A stretch of DNA of 64,000 bases from Phanerochaete sordida (lineage: Eukaryota; Basidiomycota; Agaricomycetes; Polyporales; Phanerochaetaceae). Positions within the stretch are counted from its first letter, which is position 1; every line of letters starts with the position of its first letter. The translations under genes were made by a program, and so were the position numbers. The notes under the pieces were generated by a model. That model worked only from the letters and a program-made list of their open reading frames with translations, had not been told where the DNA came from and did no database searches. The stretch is taken from contig BPQB01000011.1 of NCBI GenBank assembly GCA_019973155.2, forward strand, positions 248,001 through 312,000, read 5' to 3'. Of this stretch, positions 48,852 through 60,528 are shown one piece after another.

Positions 48852-49072
48852 GTTCAACCTTCGTCCAGATAGACGCCGCCGCAGTCGTGTCCGTGTAATC
48901 TTGTTGCTCAACGTCCAGCTCAGAACAGGGCGCATACACTCAGTCAAGCCAGTCGCAAAAAGTGTGGTGTAAAATCGCGTTATGATACAGCTATGTTTCT
49001 CCTTCGATTAATGTCAATGTACAGGTATGAGTACAAGTTAATGCAGCTAGCGGGGTATCGTGTGTGACGCGT

Positions 49073-49501
49073 CTACTGCGTGGGGTCGTTGACATTCTGC
49101 TGGGCCTGGCCCTTGTCATGGCGGATGTTGCCTGCGCACGCTGTTAGCACCGCGTCTCCCCCTCCATGCAAAGACACACGCACCAGAAATCTCCTGCTGG
49201 CGGTCGCCCGTGACGGCGCCGACGACGGCGTCCTTCTTGCCGCCGAGGCGGTCGACGGCGCCCTCGGCGTAGCCCTTGGCCTGCGCGGCCTTGTACTCGG
49301 CCTCGCCCTGCGCGTGCTCGTCGCGCCCGCTCGTCTGCCACGACTCGAGGCCCGTCGCGTTGCCGATCATCTCGACGATGCTGCCCTTTGTCGAGTGGTA
49401 CTGGCCGGTGGTCTTGCTGTGGACGACGCGTCAGCATGTACTCAATCGCAGAGGACACGCGGAAAGACGTACTTGGGCTCGTTGTTGTTGTTGGCGGACA
49501 T
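49073..49501 (-). CDS. CsbD-like stress protein
   Basis: Exons 49501-49473, 49416-49184 and 49131-49073 give 106 residues. Seen: [77 protein letters not shown], and the end [16 protein letters not shown]. This Gly/Ala/Lys-rich repeat pattern is the CsbD family of small, highly hydrophilic stress proteins, first known in bacteria and widespread in fungi, with no enzymatic motif. It is soluble and without a signal peptide. The compact promoter with TATA box fits inducible expression, which is inference. Confidence 0.87.
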
Positions 49502-49594
49502 CGTGTAGAGTTCGTAAAGGTGGTTGGTTTGAGTGGGGTGTGTGTGGATGTGAGTGTGGAAGGTTTGCTGAGGATTCCCGCGCCGCTGCCCGCC

Positions 49595-49604
49595 CTTATA
49601 TAGC
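49595..49604 (-). promoter_or_regulatory. TATA box of the CsbD-like gene
   Basis: CTATATAAGG on the minus strand, about 95 bases upstream of the ATG at 49501. Confidence 0.55.
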
Positions 49605-50038
49605 GCGTCGCAGGCTAGACGTGGCAGGTGACGTCGACACCGCCCAGGGCAAGTGCGCTGTTGCAGAGGGCCGACGTGACGTCACCGTGGCGTGGTGGCG
49701 CACGGTAGCGCCGTTTGCTGGGGCAGCGTGCGCGGGGCGTCTCCAGGCGAGCACGCACCTGCCCACGTCGTCGCGCATGGTCCGACGGGCGCTGCGTCCG
49801 ACGGGGTGCTCCACACCCCGCCCAAGTGGAGCTGCTGCGCGGGGCCGTGCACGCGATTTGCGCTGTCTGGACTCCGGACAAGTGATTGGATTGCGTGCAG
49901 GTGTTGTACAAGAGTGAGGATGACGACATAGAGAGATGCTACAGGACACGTCAGTACGAGCGATGCGCAGCCAAGCCTAGTGATACACAGAGATGGACGC
50001 AAGATGGAAAGCAAGGAAGATGCTGGAAGATGCCCGCG

Positions 50039-50705
50039 CTATGCCTCCTCGTCGTACCGCGGCGGCCGCCCTGCCTCGCCCTCGTACGCAGGCACGGGGT
50101 CCCACTCGCCCGGCTCAACGGCACTCCGCGCCTCGGTGACGCTCCCGCGGCGGACGTGCGCCTGCGGCGGCGCGTGCACGACGTCCTGCCGCGTCGAGGT
50201 AAGCGCCCACGTAGGCGGATTCTCGGGCCAGGGCGGCGGCTGCTCGGGGTCGGCGCGCGCCGCGTCGGAGTGCCGGCGGTGCGGCAGGAACTGCGCGATG
50301 CGCGCCTTCCACGGCGGTCGCCGCGCGGGCAGCAGGTAGCGGGCGTGCTGCGGGGCGGCGCGCGGGGTGGGCGCGGGCGCGGCGCTCTGCACGGCCTCGC
50401 GCACCGCCGCCCGCCAGGACTTGCCCTGGCGCCGGAGGATAAGGCACCTGCGATAGACTATTAGAGTGGGCCTCGGCGCAGCAAGGAGAGACCCACTTGA
50501 TGCACGGCGAGAGCAGCACGCAGATGCTGACGACGATCGTGACGACGACGAGCGCGATGCCCGCCTTGTGCTGCTGCAGCGTCAGCTCGAGAGTCGCAGA
50601 GACACCCGCGGACACCCGGCGGCGTACCCGTGAGCCCTCGTCGCTGCGCCGCGCGTCGTCGACGATGATGACGGAGACCATGGCGCTCTCGAAGCAGAAG
50701 ACCAT
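50039..50705 (-). CDS. Single-pass membrane protein with PPxY tail (array member A)
   Basis: Exons 50705-50497 and 50447-50039 give 205 residues. After a basic N-terminus (ARRSDEGSRVRRRVS) comes one membrane helix (GIALVVVTIVVSICVLLSPC), a basic stop-transfer (LILRRQGKSW), and a polar Pro-rich tail ending PVPAYEGEAGRPPRYDEEA. PPRY is a PPxY motif, the ligand of WW domains in Rsp5/NEDD4-type HECT ubiquitin ligases. The intron between helix and tail is in phase 2, as in the other members. A TATA-like TATATAAGT-type site lies at about 50867-50876. Function is unknown; an adaptor role is inference. Confidence 0.68.
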
Positions 50706-50879
50706 CGCGGTGCGCCGTGGCTGGTGCGCACGGCGCCGACGCTGTCGCGGGAGGAGGCAAGGTGCGGTATCGCTATCGATGTGCGCCCACGTCCGCGGTA
50801 TGCGCTTCGCACGGCTGTCCTGCCCGCGGGGGCTGCCCTGGCCCGGCCCCCCGGCGCGTTGCGTTACTTATATGCCCGC

Positions 50880-52136
50880 GCGCGCCCCCCGAGGCGCCAG
50901 GCGATAGAGTTCGCCGTGCGGTGGGAGCGCGCCGCGGCTGCGCGGACGTGCCGGCCCATCAGGTCCTCGGCACGCGCAATCGCCCGCTCCCAGGGGCGGC
51001 CGTGCGCCGAGGGGTGCGCAGCGTCGCAAGTCGAGCGCGGGGAGCCTGTGAACGTAGCAATGGCGCACGACTCTGCGACTACGCGGACAGCCCAGCCCAG
51101 AGAGAAAGCCCTCGCATTCATGCACGGCAGCAGCCTGCTGACCTCGCCGATCTCGGGCCGAGCGCCCTGGGCGCGGCCTTCACGCACGCCCTTCGGATAC
51201 GGCACGTCGAGGCCCAGGCAGGTACCGTCCCACGGCGTATATACCGCAGTGCGGGGCCGACAGCATCTCCGCACAAGTGTCGCGCTCCTTGGGCAGGGCG
51301 CGAGAGCGGGCTGCGCGGCGTTCCCAGGGCCGGCGGGTCCCCGGGCTGCCCGCGCACCGCCAGGGCCGCTGCGCGGATACGCGGCAGCGGCTCACAGCGA
51401 CGGGTTTCGAGGAGAGGGGGCCCGACGAATCGGATGCCGGGGCTGGCTGGGGCGAGTCGCTCTGGTGCGTCCGGGACTGGGCGGACGAAGTCGCAGGCGC
51501 GGGGTGGGGTTAGGGGTACGCTGATGGCCGAAGACGTTGTGGCGCGGCAGAGTCCGGGGCTTGGCGGTGAAGCGCTTGAATTTCGTCTCCTCGCACACAC
51601 AACGTAGTGAGCCCAATTATTTTCTGGTAGCTGGATATACACACAGGAAAGAAAGTACTTGTAGTTTAGCATCAGTAAATATCTTTAAATCTGAACGCAT
51701 AATGGGGGAACAACACGAGCAGGTTGCTCTGGCACACCAGCCTGAGGGATCGGTCCGAATATAATTGTGTGTGCAAGCAACGCCGATTTGCGTATGGTCG
51801 AAATCCGACATGGTAAAAGCGCTCATCTCAAGAAATAACCTTGGTGCAATGTTAGGAATGGTATCAGAATATTTATCGCAAGGCGAGGGTGACGTCCGGC
51901 AGGCATTCTTTGTGTAAGGACCGACACAGATCCAAGATCAAGCACGACGACGCTCGCTCATTGCTGATTTTGGCACCAATTATCATTATATAAGATATGA
52001 AGGAGTGGGCGGAAGTCCATCGACCCCCGAAATAATGTACACTGTCCCTAGTACGGTCTCTGCGTTAGCCTTAAGCATATATCAGACGCGCAACACATAG
52101 GACTTCACCTTTGCAGTCTTGGACATAACACCTGCG
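50880..52136. other. Intergenic region, GC-rich, nothing recognised
   Basis: Long frames here on both strands are Arg/Ala/Pro-rich and look like GC-driven chance frames. A lone TATATA at about 51238 resembles the promoter of the Cys-rich gene at 55437 but no gene follows it. AT-rich sequence from 51600 to 52080 is probably spacer. Confidence 0.35.
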
Positions 52137-52577
52137 TTATTGTGTCGCAGCAACGTACTCGGGCAGCTTCGGCTCCACCTGGTACGGCGGGGGCGCAGCT
52201 TGCAGTCCCGCCTCCAGGTCGCCATCGCTATATTGCGACCGCGAGCGATGCACGTGCGCAGCGGGTGGTGCATTTGGCATAGACGGCGACGGCCCTATCA
52301 CAGGGGGCTCTGGAGGCTTCGCCGTAGCATAGGACGGCCCCCGTCGGTAGGCACTACAGTTCAATTAGTCGGGCGCTGGCGATGGTAGCGGCGTAGGACT
52401 CACAGGCCGAGAAACATGATCAGCAGCAACAGCGAGACCATTATAATGGGGATGGTGATGTACATCGCGCCCTGGAGCCTGCGTCAGCCGTGCACAAGCA
52501 GAACGCAGAACGGGACGTACGGGACTGGACATGGCGGCGCCGGCGCGCCTTGCGAGCTTGACGATGTCGTGTGGCAT
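52137..52577 (-). CDS. Single-pass membrane protein with PPxY tail (array member B)
   Basis: Exons 52577-52521, 52471-52404 and 52353-52137 give 113 residues. Exon 1: MPHDIVKLARRAGAAMSSP. Exon 2 is the membrane exon (MYITIPIIMVSLLLLIMFLGL). Exon 3 is the tail, with NAPPAAHVHRS and AAPPPYQVEPKLPEYVAATQ. PPPY is a PPxY motif; LPEY is a weaker copy. The phase-0 then phase-2 introns equal those of members E and I. The exon 2 acceptor was chosen at CTCCAG because it keeps the frame, as in member E. A TATA-like site is at 52619-52627. Confidence 0.68.
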
Positions 52578-52639
52578 GGGTTCGGGCAGGAAATGAGCAG
52601 CAAACCGTGCGGGGCCCCGTATAAGTCCTGCGCGGGGAT

Positions 52640-53940
52640 ACCCCAAAGAGAGTTGGTCGGGCGGCCGGGTGACGTCTCGACTCGCCGAGGTCGCGCCGAG
52701 CACGCTACGAGATGAAAGGGCTGGCGCGCCCTCGTTGCGGCTTCTGAGGTCACAGTAGCGCAGAGATGCCCATAGGTGGGCATGAGGATTGAATGCGGGG
52801 TTCGAGCTGCATCGCGCCAGGACGCGCCTGCCCGCTGCGTCTCGAGATCCGCGACGTCACGTTCGCGTCCACGTGCGGGTTCCGGTCTTCTTGAGACCGG
52901 CCAGCTGGATATTGCGGCAGATGTCATTGGAATCGGAGGTATGATGCTCGTGCTCTGGTTGCAGGTTGAACGCCATTCGGCATTTCGTTCTCAGGCGATA
53001 CCCGCGTTGTACGTCTGCGTCGATATTTCCTGCTATTCTCCGAGCGGTACACTCAAAAACAAGACTCGAATGATCATATACATGCGACGCACCTCAGGTT
53101 TTGGCACATTTCCCCGGCGAAACCTGCGCGCATCCTTGCTCAGGGCACCCGGCAGCACTTCTCGCCTGTCCCTTCACTGCGCCAGCCAAGTTCGCATCCC
53201 GGGATACGAGAGGTCGGAAGCTGATTCAGTCTCAGAGAGTGGTAGAAGCGCAAAATAATAGCACGCTCGGGCCAGAGACGAGGGAGGGCAAACAGTCTCG
53301 GAGCTGGCAGAGACCGTGGTGGTCGAGACGAGCGGCGGTGTCAGAAGTCTGAGCGGTTTACCGGGCGTCGCCACCGGGACCCCAAACGCAGCCGCTTGCC
53401 TGGGCTTCTCCTTCCACCTCCTTCACTGCCACAACCGCATTTCTTCTTGAACGACGGTCCGCATGTGCGGGCGCGGCTGCGTAAAGTTAACGTCGTGCCC
53501 ACGTGCGCTTCGAAGCTTGCCAGACGTGGACATGCGCAGGCCGCGCAAAGCCAGCGCAAAGCGGCTCGCGGAAGTGTGACGCACGGACTCGTACTGAGTA
53601 CTGAGTACGTGGTCCTTCGCTGGAAATCAGAGCTATAGTGCTGATGCCATTGCTCTGCGTTGCAGGATGTGCTAGCCACTCCAAACTTGTGACTCGGCAC
53701 GCTCTGGTGAATTGGGGAAATGGCATTGTCATGCACTGCAAGCCGCGAGCCGTGTCGCTGGTGTATAGACCTCGCCGATGCCGGTTTGGCCCCATGCCAT
53801 CGCGGGTTTCAAGACAAACTAGCCATGGTGCGCTCCTGAGCGAGTGAAGTGAGCACTTGTTTTACAGGTTCGCTTCCTGCTGCTGTCTCTGCGGTCACGG
53901 GCATCATGGAATTACCCTACATATGTGGCCCGCTCCATCT
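52640..53940. other. Intergenic region, nothing recognised
   Basis: No frame with conserved character on either strand, no repeats other than low-order ones, no RNA gene seen. Confidence 0.35.
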
Positions 53941-54307
53941 CTAGCCACTCACTACAATCAACCCAGACATCCACTCTCCGCGATGCACGGCGCATATTTG
54001 CGTCCAAACCCTCCATGCATGCCCAACCTCGGCCGACTAGTGAACCTGCCGCGCTGATCGCCCTCTGCGGCCGTTAGCGAGGCATGGAAGGGAAGCTCCG
54101 TGCGCCCTTTGTGCTCAAGCCTGATCAATTGGACGGACGACAGCGCAGAAGCATGGAAGGGACGCTCTGGGATCCACACTGGGACCCATGACTTTGGCAC
54201 AGCCTGCCGGGCGTGCGCTTCCGCCGGAGTGCAATTATATATAAAATAGGACGCGATATGCCCCTCGCCTAGCGCGACCGTGATCCCACTCTTCCTCTCT
54301 ACTGCTC

Positions 54308-54638
54308 ATGTCCGACAAGTGAGCTCCCCGCTCTCCAATCGCTGAGTTTTGCTGAATTTCGCTGATGTTGCTCCTGCCCCAGCTCAACCCAGTCCCAGCC
54401 TCCGACCGCGCCGCCGCCGGCAGGCAGCGTGGCGACGGGCGGAAACCGCCTCGCGCAGAGCATCCCGCCGGAAGTCTTCCAGACGCACTCGCACGTCGTG
54501 CTCGCGACGTACTGCTCACCGCCGCCGAGCTGCGTCCCGAGGTGTCGCCGTTGGCCGGGATACTGCGGGAGTGAGTATATCTCGCTTTTTGCTGTGTGGG
54601 TTGCAAGAGCTGATTGGTCGGTAGATGGGCGGTGGTGA
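54308..54638 (+). CDS. Small Cys-rich protein, copy 1
   Basis: Exons 54308-54318, 54383-54570 and 54625-54638 give 70 residues; leaving the last 54-nt intron in keeps the frame and ends at the same stop. N-terminus MSDNSTQSQPPTAPPP is polar and has no signal peptide. The C-terminus reads TYCSPPPSCVPRCRRWPGYCG. Copy 2 (55437) shares YC.PPP.C...CRRWPGYC. The four-cysteine, Pro/Trp-rich end could bind a metal or form disulfides. A strong TATA box (TATATATAAA, 54235-54245) precedes it. Function unknown. Confidence 0.58.
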
Positions 54639-55436
54639 GGCTGACGAGGACGCTGTAGCTGAGAAGTCGCGTTGGATGGCGCTGTACGTGTACAATTGCC
54701 TTTCGAGGCGACATCATACACCATCCACGTCGGGCCGCCGTGCGACGCGTTGACTGTGACGATCCCACCTTCGCGCTGCTAGTGAACAGCGCAAGCGATC
54801 ATCCTGTTGGTATGCAAGCCGCGGTCTGCACCGCTGGCTTAGGGCTGTATGCCGTTCGCCAGGTCTCGCGGCAGGTTTTGAGCCAGGGCAGAAGCCGATG
54901 CTACCGGATTCTCAGTCATGCCGCCTCGCGTCTCTATGACGGCTAGCTCCTGTGACGAGTCACTGTGGCGGAATGATGTCGTGTACAGGCCCGATATGTC
55001 ACGCCTGGGTCCATGGTGCATATTCAGCATCAGTATTAACGATATCTCTGATTAGCAGCCACGACAATCAGCGTTCATGCTCTCGCGATGCACAGAGCAC
55101 GTTCACGCGCAAACAGTCCATGCATGCCCATCCGCGTCCTGCGGTATCTGCCGGAGCTGATCTCACTCATCAGCCGTTGGCACAGGCATGGAAGGGAAGC
55201 CTACCGAGCCCACCACCCAGCTGGCCACTGAATGGCACTATCGACAGCGCGGAAGCATGGAAGGGACGTCCCAGAATCCACACTGGTACCCATGACTCTC
55301 GCAGACACAGCTTGCCGGGTGTGCGCTCCCACCGGGAGCCCTGCTGCACACAGGGCTGCACATATATACCGCGGGACCGCACCTCCGCACCTCAAGCTTC
55401 AAGGCCTCACCACCCACCCTTATCACCCGCGCAACC

Positions 55437-55736
55437 ATGTCCGACCCCGCGAAAGAGTGAGCCGCACACACCCTATCCTATCCACTCGAGTCGCTGACCT
55501 TGTCTGCAGCCAAGCTCAGACGAACCCCGCGCCGGCGACGTCGCCGACGGAGAAGGCCGCCGAGGGCGACCTCCCGGCAGGGGTGACGCCGCTTATGATG
55601 TTCAACCGGTCGCTCGTGCAGTACTGCCCGCCGCCCAACTGTGGCGGCGGGTGCCGCCGCTGGCCGGGGTACTGCTGCTGTGAGTCGCGCCGCGCGCGGG
55701 TGTGTGCATGCGCTAAATTCGTGTTGTATGACAGAG
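55437..55736 (+). CDS. Small Cys-rich protein, copy 2
   Basis: Exons 55437-55456, 55510-55679 and 55735-55736 give 63 residues; the last splice completes a TAG stop directly after the cysteines. Without that splice the frame runs on to 55822. The protein starts MSDPAKDQAQTNPAP, and ends LVQYCPPPNCGGGCRRWPGYCC. No signal peptide is seen. It shares exon plan and Cys motif with copy 1. A TATA box (CATATATACC, 55361-55370) lies 70 bases upstream. It interrupts the minus-strand PPxY array, as does copy 1. Confidence 0.58.
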
Positions 55737-56059
55737 CGACGGAACGACGGAGCAAAGAGAGGAGGGCGCGGGGAGGGTTGTATGCGGACGGGCGATTGCG
55801 GGTGCACTATGCGAAAGAATGAATATGCAGGGGTTCGACGCACAGACGGCGGGCACGATGTGTTGGTTCCTGCTCCTGGAACCTGGCGCATATATCCCAG
55901 TACGAAGACAGAAGGATGACGCTACTCGCACGCGAGCTTGCTACGCGGGACGGTGCCCGACGTCAGCTTCAGCGGTCCCTACAAAGAGCGAGGCGTACCT
56001 TGTACCTGCCTCTCCGACATATTCTGCCCGCATACCTCTCAGTGGGGCAGTGCCCGCCT

Positions 56060-56548
56060 TCAGGCAGCGCCGCCGTGCATGTACCGCGGCGGCTTCGGCT
56101 CGGCCTCGTACGGCGGAGGTTCAGCTCCTCGGTTGACGCTGCTGTCTAGAGCAACGTCTTGGTAGGCCGGTCCACGTGCGGGCGACGCGCGGAGGTGTGC
56201 GGCTGGCGGCGCATTTGGCGTGGTCTCATCTGCTTGGTCGCCTGCGCATGCGGACACCGGGGACGCAGATACAATGCACCCGTTTAGTGGAACGCGTGAT
56301 TGCTCTGCGCGGCGGGACCGGCGGGAGCTGCAAAACGAGTATGAGCGCGAGACGGATCGAGCAGCGCGGGGCACTCACAGGACGACGCAGACTGCGAGCA
56401 GCAGCGTGAGGCCTACAACCACGGGCAAAGTCACGTAGAGAGATGCCTGAAATGGTGTCAGCAAGCCCCGCACAACGTGAGGAGGCGTTCGTACCGTAGA
56501 CGGTGTGCCCGGCGCAGCGCGTTTGGCGAGGCTAGGTACGGGCGGCAT
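56060..56548 (-). CDS. Single-pass membrane protein with PPxY tail (array member E)
   Basis: Exons 56548-56495, 56446-56379 and 56327-56060 give 129 residues. Exon 1 MPPVPSLAKRAAPGTPST; exon 2 ASLYVTLPVVVGLTLLLAVCVVL (membrane helix); exon 3 starts with a basic patch SRRSRRAEQSR and ends NRGAEPPPYEAEPKPPRYMH. It has two PPxY motifs (PPPY, PPRY). The tail block NAPPAAHLRASP..GPAYQDV matches NAPPAAHVH in B and PAAHLHESPPY in K. TATATAAG at 56604-56613 is about 60 bases upstream. Confidence 0.72.
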
Positions 56549-57450
56549 GGCGATTACATCGAGGGAGATCCGCGGCTCGAGGGACTCGATAGTATCCCCC
56601 GCGAATATATAAGCCGAGGCGAGGGGCGCGCCGAGGGCACCGACAGCGCCGCCGCGCACGGTGCGCCACCTCAGCCGACGCGCAGCACGTCGGCGCGCGT
56701 GCCAAGGAGGCCGCCGCGGCCTTGAACGTCGCGCGAGGCGCACGCGAGAGCCGGATGCAGCGCGAGGCGCAGCCGCCGAGCCAGCGGCCGCCGCCTTGAT
56801 TCAGGGGCTGCCAAGGGTGCTGGAGGCTGGACGTGCTGGGTCCGTCGACTCGACTCAGACGATGCAGACAGTAGCCCTGGTGCAGAGAGCTCGAGACACG
56901 CGCTCCTGTCGTCGAGGACTGCCTGAGCAATTTCTGCGCCACATAGCCAGCGCGGTTGGAGGATGGCTGAGCGCGGCACACTCACAATATTTGTTGAATT
57001 TCTACGTGCAGGCGAGACGGTGGTCGTCGCCAGCGAAGCGCGAGCGGCCGGCGGCCGAGCGGGCGTTGTGGCGCCCGGCTGTCCACGTGCACCTTGGCCT
57101 CGCCGCTTTGGCGCGCGAGCAGGCTTGGCGGAGGACGCAAGGAGGACGGCGACGACGACGCTTTTCAGGTTTGGGTGTCTTGCGTAGACTCGCCGCGGGA
57201 AAAGGACTGTGCGTTGTATTCTACTTGTGCAATTCTATATTTATTTATTTTGCTGGGTCTACGTTAGTAGACTGCCCTCCCAATCGTCCTGAGGACCCAC
57301 TGGCGGTCCGCCGCCTGCCAAACTCGCGTTCCCAAACCGAATAAATTAGATGCACAGGTCAAGTACAATGTTTTCGAGGCCCATGAGAGATGCGTAGTGC
57401 CCAGCACGAGGGTGGATGAAACCCAAATACGAAAGAAAGGAGTAAGACGC

Positions 57451-57984
57451 TCAGACGACACGCAAAACGCCCTTCTTCGGCGCGTGCGCCGCGCTCGTGG
57501 GAGGCGTGTACGGCGGCGGCAGCTCGCCCGCGTCGCCCTCAGCCCCACCATCCTCCAATACGCCTACATCATTAGACGCGAACAGCGCGGGGCTGAGCAG
57601 CACCGTGCGGTCGGCGCGGTCCGGCAGCGGGTGCGTCTTCCAGAGCGGCGTGCGCGCGAGCTCGGGGAGCGCCACCTTCTCCTCGGGCCACACGTCGACC
57701 TTTTCCGCCTCGAACGCCTCGACGTCTGCGTCCTCGACTGCGCGCCAGGGGAGCCGCAGCGCAGGCAGGCGCGGGAGGTGCCGCGCCAAGCGGTGGCGGC
57801 GTACGCTGCTTCAGCGTCAGCGAAGGTGGAGAGGGGAGGGAGGGGAGACGTACATGAGCACGCCGGCGATGGTGGCGCACGTGCAGACGACGGTGGCGAC
57901 CACGACTGCGACGAAGGCGATCTGGGCTCTGGCGTCAGTACCCGCGCGTCCTCGCACCCTTCGCACTCACAGCTCCCGTTCCAT
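57451..57984 (-). CDS. Single-pass membrane protein with PPxY tail (array member F)
   Basis: Exons 57984-57971, 57928-57854 and 57805-57451 give 147 residues. MEREL leads straight into a membrane helix (IAFVAVVVATVVCTCATIAGVLI), a basic patch (VRRHRLARHLPR), and an acidic tail (VEDADVEAFEAEKVDVWPEEK) with one PPxY motif near the end (GELPPPYTPPTS). The last residues are basic (APKKGVLRVV). Phase-2 introns flank the membrane exon. A TATA box is at 58034-58042, about 55 bases upstream. Confidence 0.68.
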
Positions 57985-58509
57985 GCAGCCCCATCCTTCC
58001 AGCGAGTTGATGCTCGAGATGCACGGTTTTGGGGTATATATCGCCTGGCACAGGCGCGCCAGGGCCCGCCGGCACGCCGCGAGCAGCATGAGTCACCGGC
58101 TGGCGGACGCGGCGCACGCAGGCAGGTGGCGGTGCGCGGTTCACATCGACGCGAAACCGAAACTGCGATGTGATCAGGACGCGTTGATGCTCGTCGTGCG
58201 TCTGGCGGCGGGGTGGCGCTCGTGCTGTCGTAAGCACTGGGCACGAGGAGAGCTCTGGGAGATGGCGAACAACGCGTGTAGGTAAGGAGCGTCTGAGCTA
58301 GGCGGGAATCTATCGCGAGGGGGCGTGGAGAGGTGGACGAGGGAAGCGTACGACCTTGCAAGGCAGCACATTTTGTCTGTGATGCCAAGCATCATCCACG
58401 TGCTGCCCGAGGCTGTGCCCGATGCTCTCCTCCTCACGATGGTATCACCACGCATCACTGCTCTTGATCATACGCGTCCTCTCCAGATCTCCTGTTCTTC
58501 ATTCATCTA

Positions 58510-59278
58510 TCAGGGTGCGGGCTCGCGAGGCCTTGGCTGCCGGAGAGTGTCGTAAGTCGTGCCTGGGGCGCGTATGAGATGAGGAGGCGACGGCGGCGGT
58601 GTGGGCTCTGACGGCGTCGTGGCGTTTGTACTTCGGCAGGGTCTAAGATAGATCATGTGTATATGCTGGGCGTGCGAATCGTATCCATCCGGTGCCAGCT
58701 CGAGTCGTGTCCTCGAGCGCAGCGAAGGCGCCGTCGCGTCCGCGGACTGCGTGATCGTCGTGCGCGTACCCGCTGGCGTACGGTCTCCGGGCGCGAGCGC
58801 TCCCCATGCGTCTGGCGCGGAGGCCCCGGTGCGGGCTTCGGCCGCAGGAGAAGGCACCACGTCCAGCTTGCGTGACAGTCGTGTGCGAGGGCGTCCGACG
58901 TGGCGGCTCGAGGCACGGCGGAGGATCCGTGGACCGCGGAGATTGATACACGCCCAGTCGACAGCGGAGGCGGCTGGTGGGGATCGGTCTTGGGCAGCGC
59001 GGGGAGTGGGGACTCAAGCGTGTGCTTGCAGCAGGAGTCGAGGACCGCTTGGGCGTGGGCTTGATAATGGGCCTGAGGCGCGCGACGTGGTGAGCCTGCG
59101 AGACGTCACGGAGGACAGAGAGCAACGCACCAGCTGATGTACAAAACGACGAGGGCTGTTTAGGACGACACCGTGTGCTGACCGCGTGTGGATTGGACTG
59201 CGAACAGCGCCAGCGGCCCAGCGTTCGTGAGGGGAAGCGAAGGAGGACTGCGTGCCCCAGGGCTTGGTTGTCGGACAT
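58510..59278 (-). pseudogene. Possible decayed member of the PPxY array (G)
   Basis: Start MSDNQALGHAVLL resembles member H (MSDGLAVG). A hydrophobic stretch TALVVLYISWCVALC lies about where the membrane exon should be but a TAA precedes it in frame. A Pro-rich tail (LPALPKTDPHQPPPLSTGR) follows in a different frame. I could not make one open reading frame, so this is either a dead copy or a gene I spliced wrongly. Confidence 0.3.
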
Positions 59279-59847
59279 GGTGGCGAGAAGCGATGGCGTT
59301 GGGCATTGTTTGTACACGGGGACGCGAGAGCTTGCAAGCAGAGGCGAATGAAGGAAAAGTCTAATATATGCGTTATGGTGAGCTTTAATCACGAGGATTT
59401 ATCAGGGAATGCTGGAGGCTATTGCAACAGCGAACATGCGCGCCCTGGCGACAGGCCTTCCCTTGCACTGTCGATGACTTTGGTGGAAATGTGCCAGGTC
59501 CAGGTTGGAAATCCGGCCTCCGCGATGAGAGAGGTACAATTAAGTCGCAGATATACCTGAGCCTATGCCACAGCATTGTATGACGCCCCAACTGCAGGGC
59601 TTCCCGAGTGTCGTCGTCTGAGCAGGAAAAAAGGTTGCGTGCATGTCGTTGGTGTTACATTGTCCTGCGTGTCCGTTCGAATAGTATACATAACTTTCTG
59701 TAAAGTAAAGTTAGCACTCTCGCGTGCAGCGTAGAGATGTATCGGCACTCACAATCATTGTCCATCCCAACACACATCACCGGCATCGCCCTCTTCTACC
59801 CCAAAGTCCAAAGGAATCCACTGGCGACGACGGAAGAGCGCCGCGCC

Positions 59848-60528
59848 CTACCGCTCGCTCAGGTGCGACCCGCGCATCGGAACTGGCACCAAGGGCGCCT
59901 CGAGGGTATACGCCGGCGGGAGCTCGCGCGCGTCCTGCGCGTGCGCTGCCTCCGACGCCGCGTCCTCGGGCGCAAGGAACGGGTTCTCCTGGCCATGCCC
60001 AACCCGCGAGCTTTCCCCATCGTCATGTCCAGCTTGTGACGGTGCCGCGTACGACAGCGAAACCGTGGACCGCGGCGCCAAGCGCAGGGGGTCGGGGCGC
60101 GGCGGCTCGAGGCGCAGCTCCCCGTTTTCGCGAGAGAACACCGGCGCGGGGTCTGGTTGGGGAGGGTCGCGCGGCACGTGTACCGACGCGAGCTCCGTTG
60201 ACGTCGCGAGCAGCGCCTGCCCGGAGTCGGACTCGGCGCGTGTGGACGCGCCCGCTTCGAGCGTGCGTTCTGTTGGTGGCTTGCGTGTGCGATTCTGCGC
60301 TCTCTGCCGACGAATCCTGCAGCGCACGATAGGATGGGTCAGGACGAGAGGAGAGGACGCGAAGAGCGTGAGGCGCACCAGATGCACGCGCCGATGCCCA
60401 CGGCGACCTTGACGACAATGATGACGACGATAATGGCGACGATCTGTATTGGATACTATATCTTGAAATGCGTAGGACGAGCTCAAGAGGAAGATGCGTA
60501 CCGTGCCTACAGCAAGCCCGTCGGACAT
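59848..60528 (-). CDS. Single-pass membrane protein with PPxY tail (array member H)
   Basis: Exons 60528-60502, 60455-60379 and 60316-59848 give 190 residues. MSDGLAVGT, then a membrane helix (IQIVAIIVVIIVVKVAVGIGAC), basic IRRQRAQNRTRK, and a long Ser/Pro/Glu tail. A PPxY motif (ELPPAYTLEAP) sits about 18 residues before the stop. Other features: PAPVFSRENGELRLEPPRP, GQENPFLAPED (an NPF motif, which in other proteins binds EH domains in endocytosis; chance cannot be excluded). Exon phases 0 and 2 as in B, E and I. Confidence 0.7.
   Translation of the reverse strand: MSDGLAVGTVRIFLLSSSYAFQDIVSNTDRRHYRRHHCRQGRRGHRRVHLVRLTLFASSPLVLTHPIVRCRIRRQRAQNRTRKPPTERTLEAGASTRAESDSGQALLATSTELASVHVPRDPPQPDPAPVFSRENGELRLEPPRPDPLRLAPRSTVSLSYAAPSQAGHDDGESSRVGHGQENPFLAPEDAASEAAHAQDARELPPAYTLEAPLVPVPMRGSHLSER

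Larger units (their letters stand above)
53960..55740. repeat. Tandem segmental duplication carrying the Cys-rich genes
   Basis: Two diverged copies in direct orientation: about 53960-54640 and 55080-55740. Anchors shared in the same order: GATGCACRG.., CCATGCATGCCCA, GGCATGGAAGGGAAGC (54081 and 55185), GCATGGAAGGGACG, ATCCACACTGG.ACCCATGACT, GCCGGG.GTGCGCT, a TATA box, then an ATG-TCC-GAC start and the Cys-rich gene. Upstream sequence is more alike than the coding part. Confidence 0.72.

Noticed and set aside
50717..51607. Two long overlapping plus-strand frames (296 and 266 codons)
   Set aside because: Both are Arg/Ala/Pro/Gly-rich in a GC-rich spacer and share no feature with known proteins; long open frames are expected by chance at this GC level.
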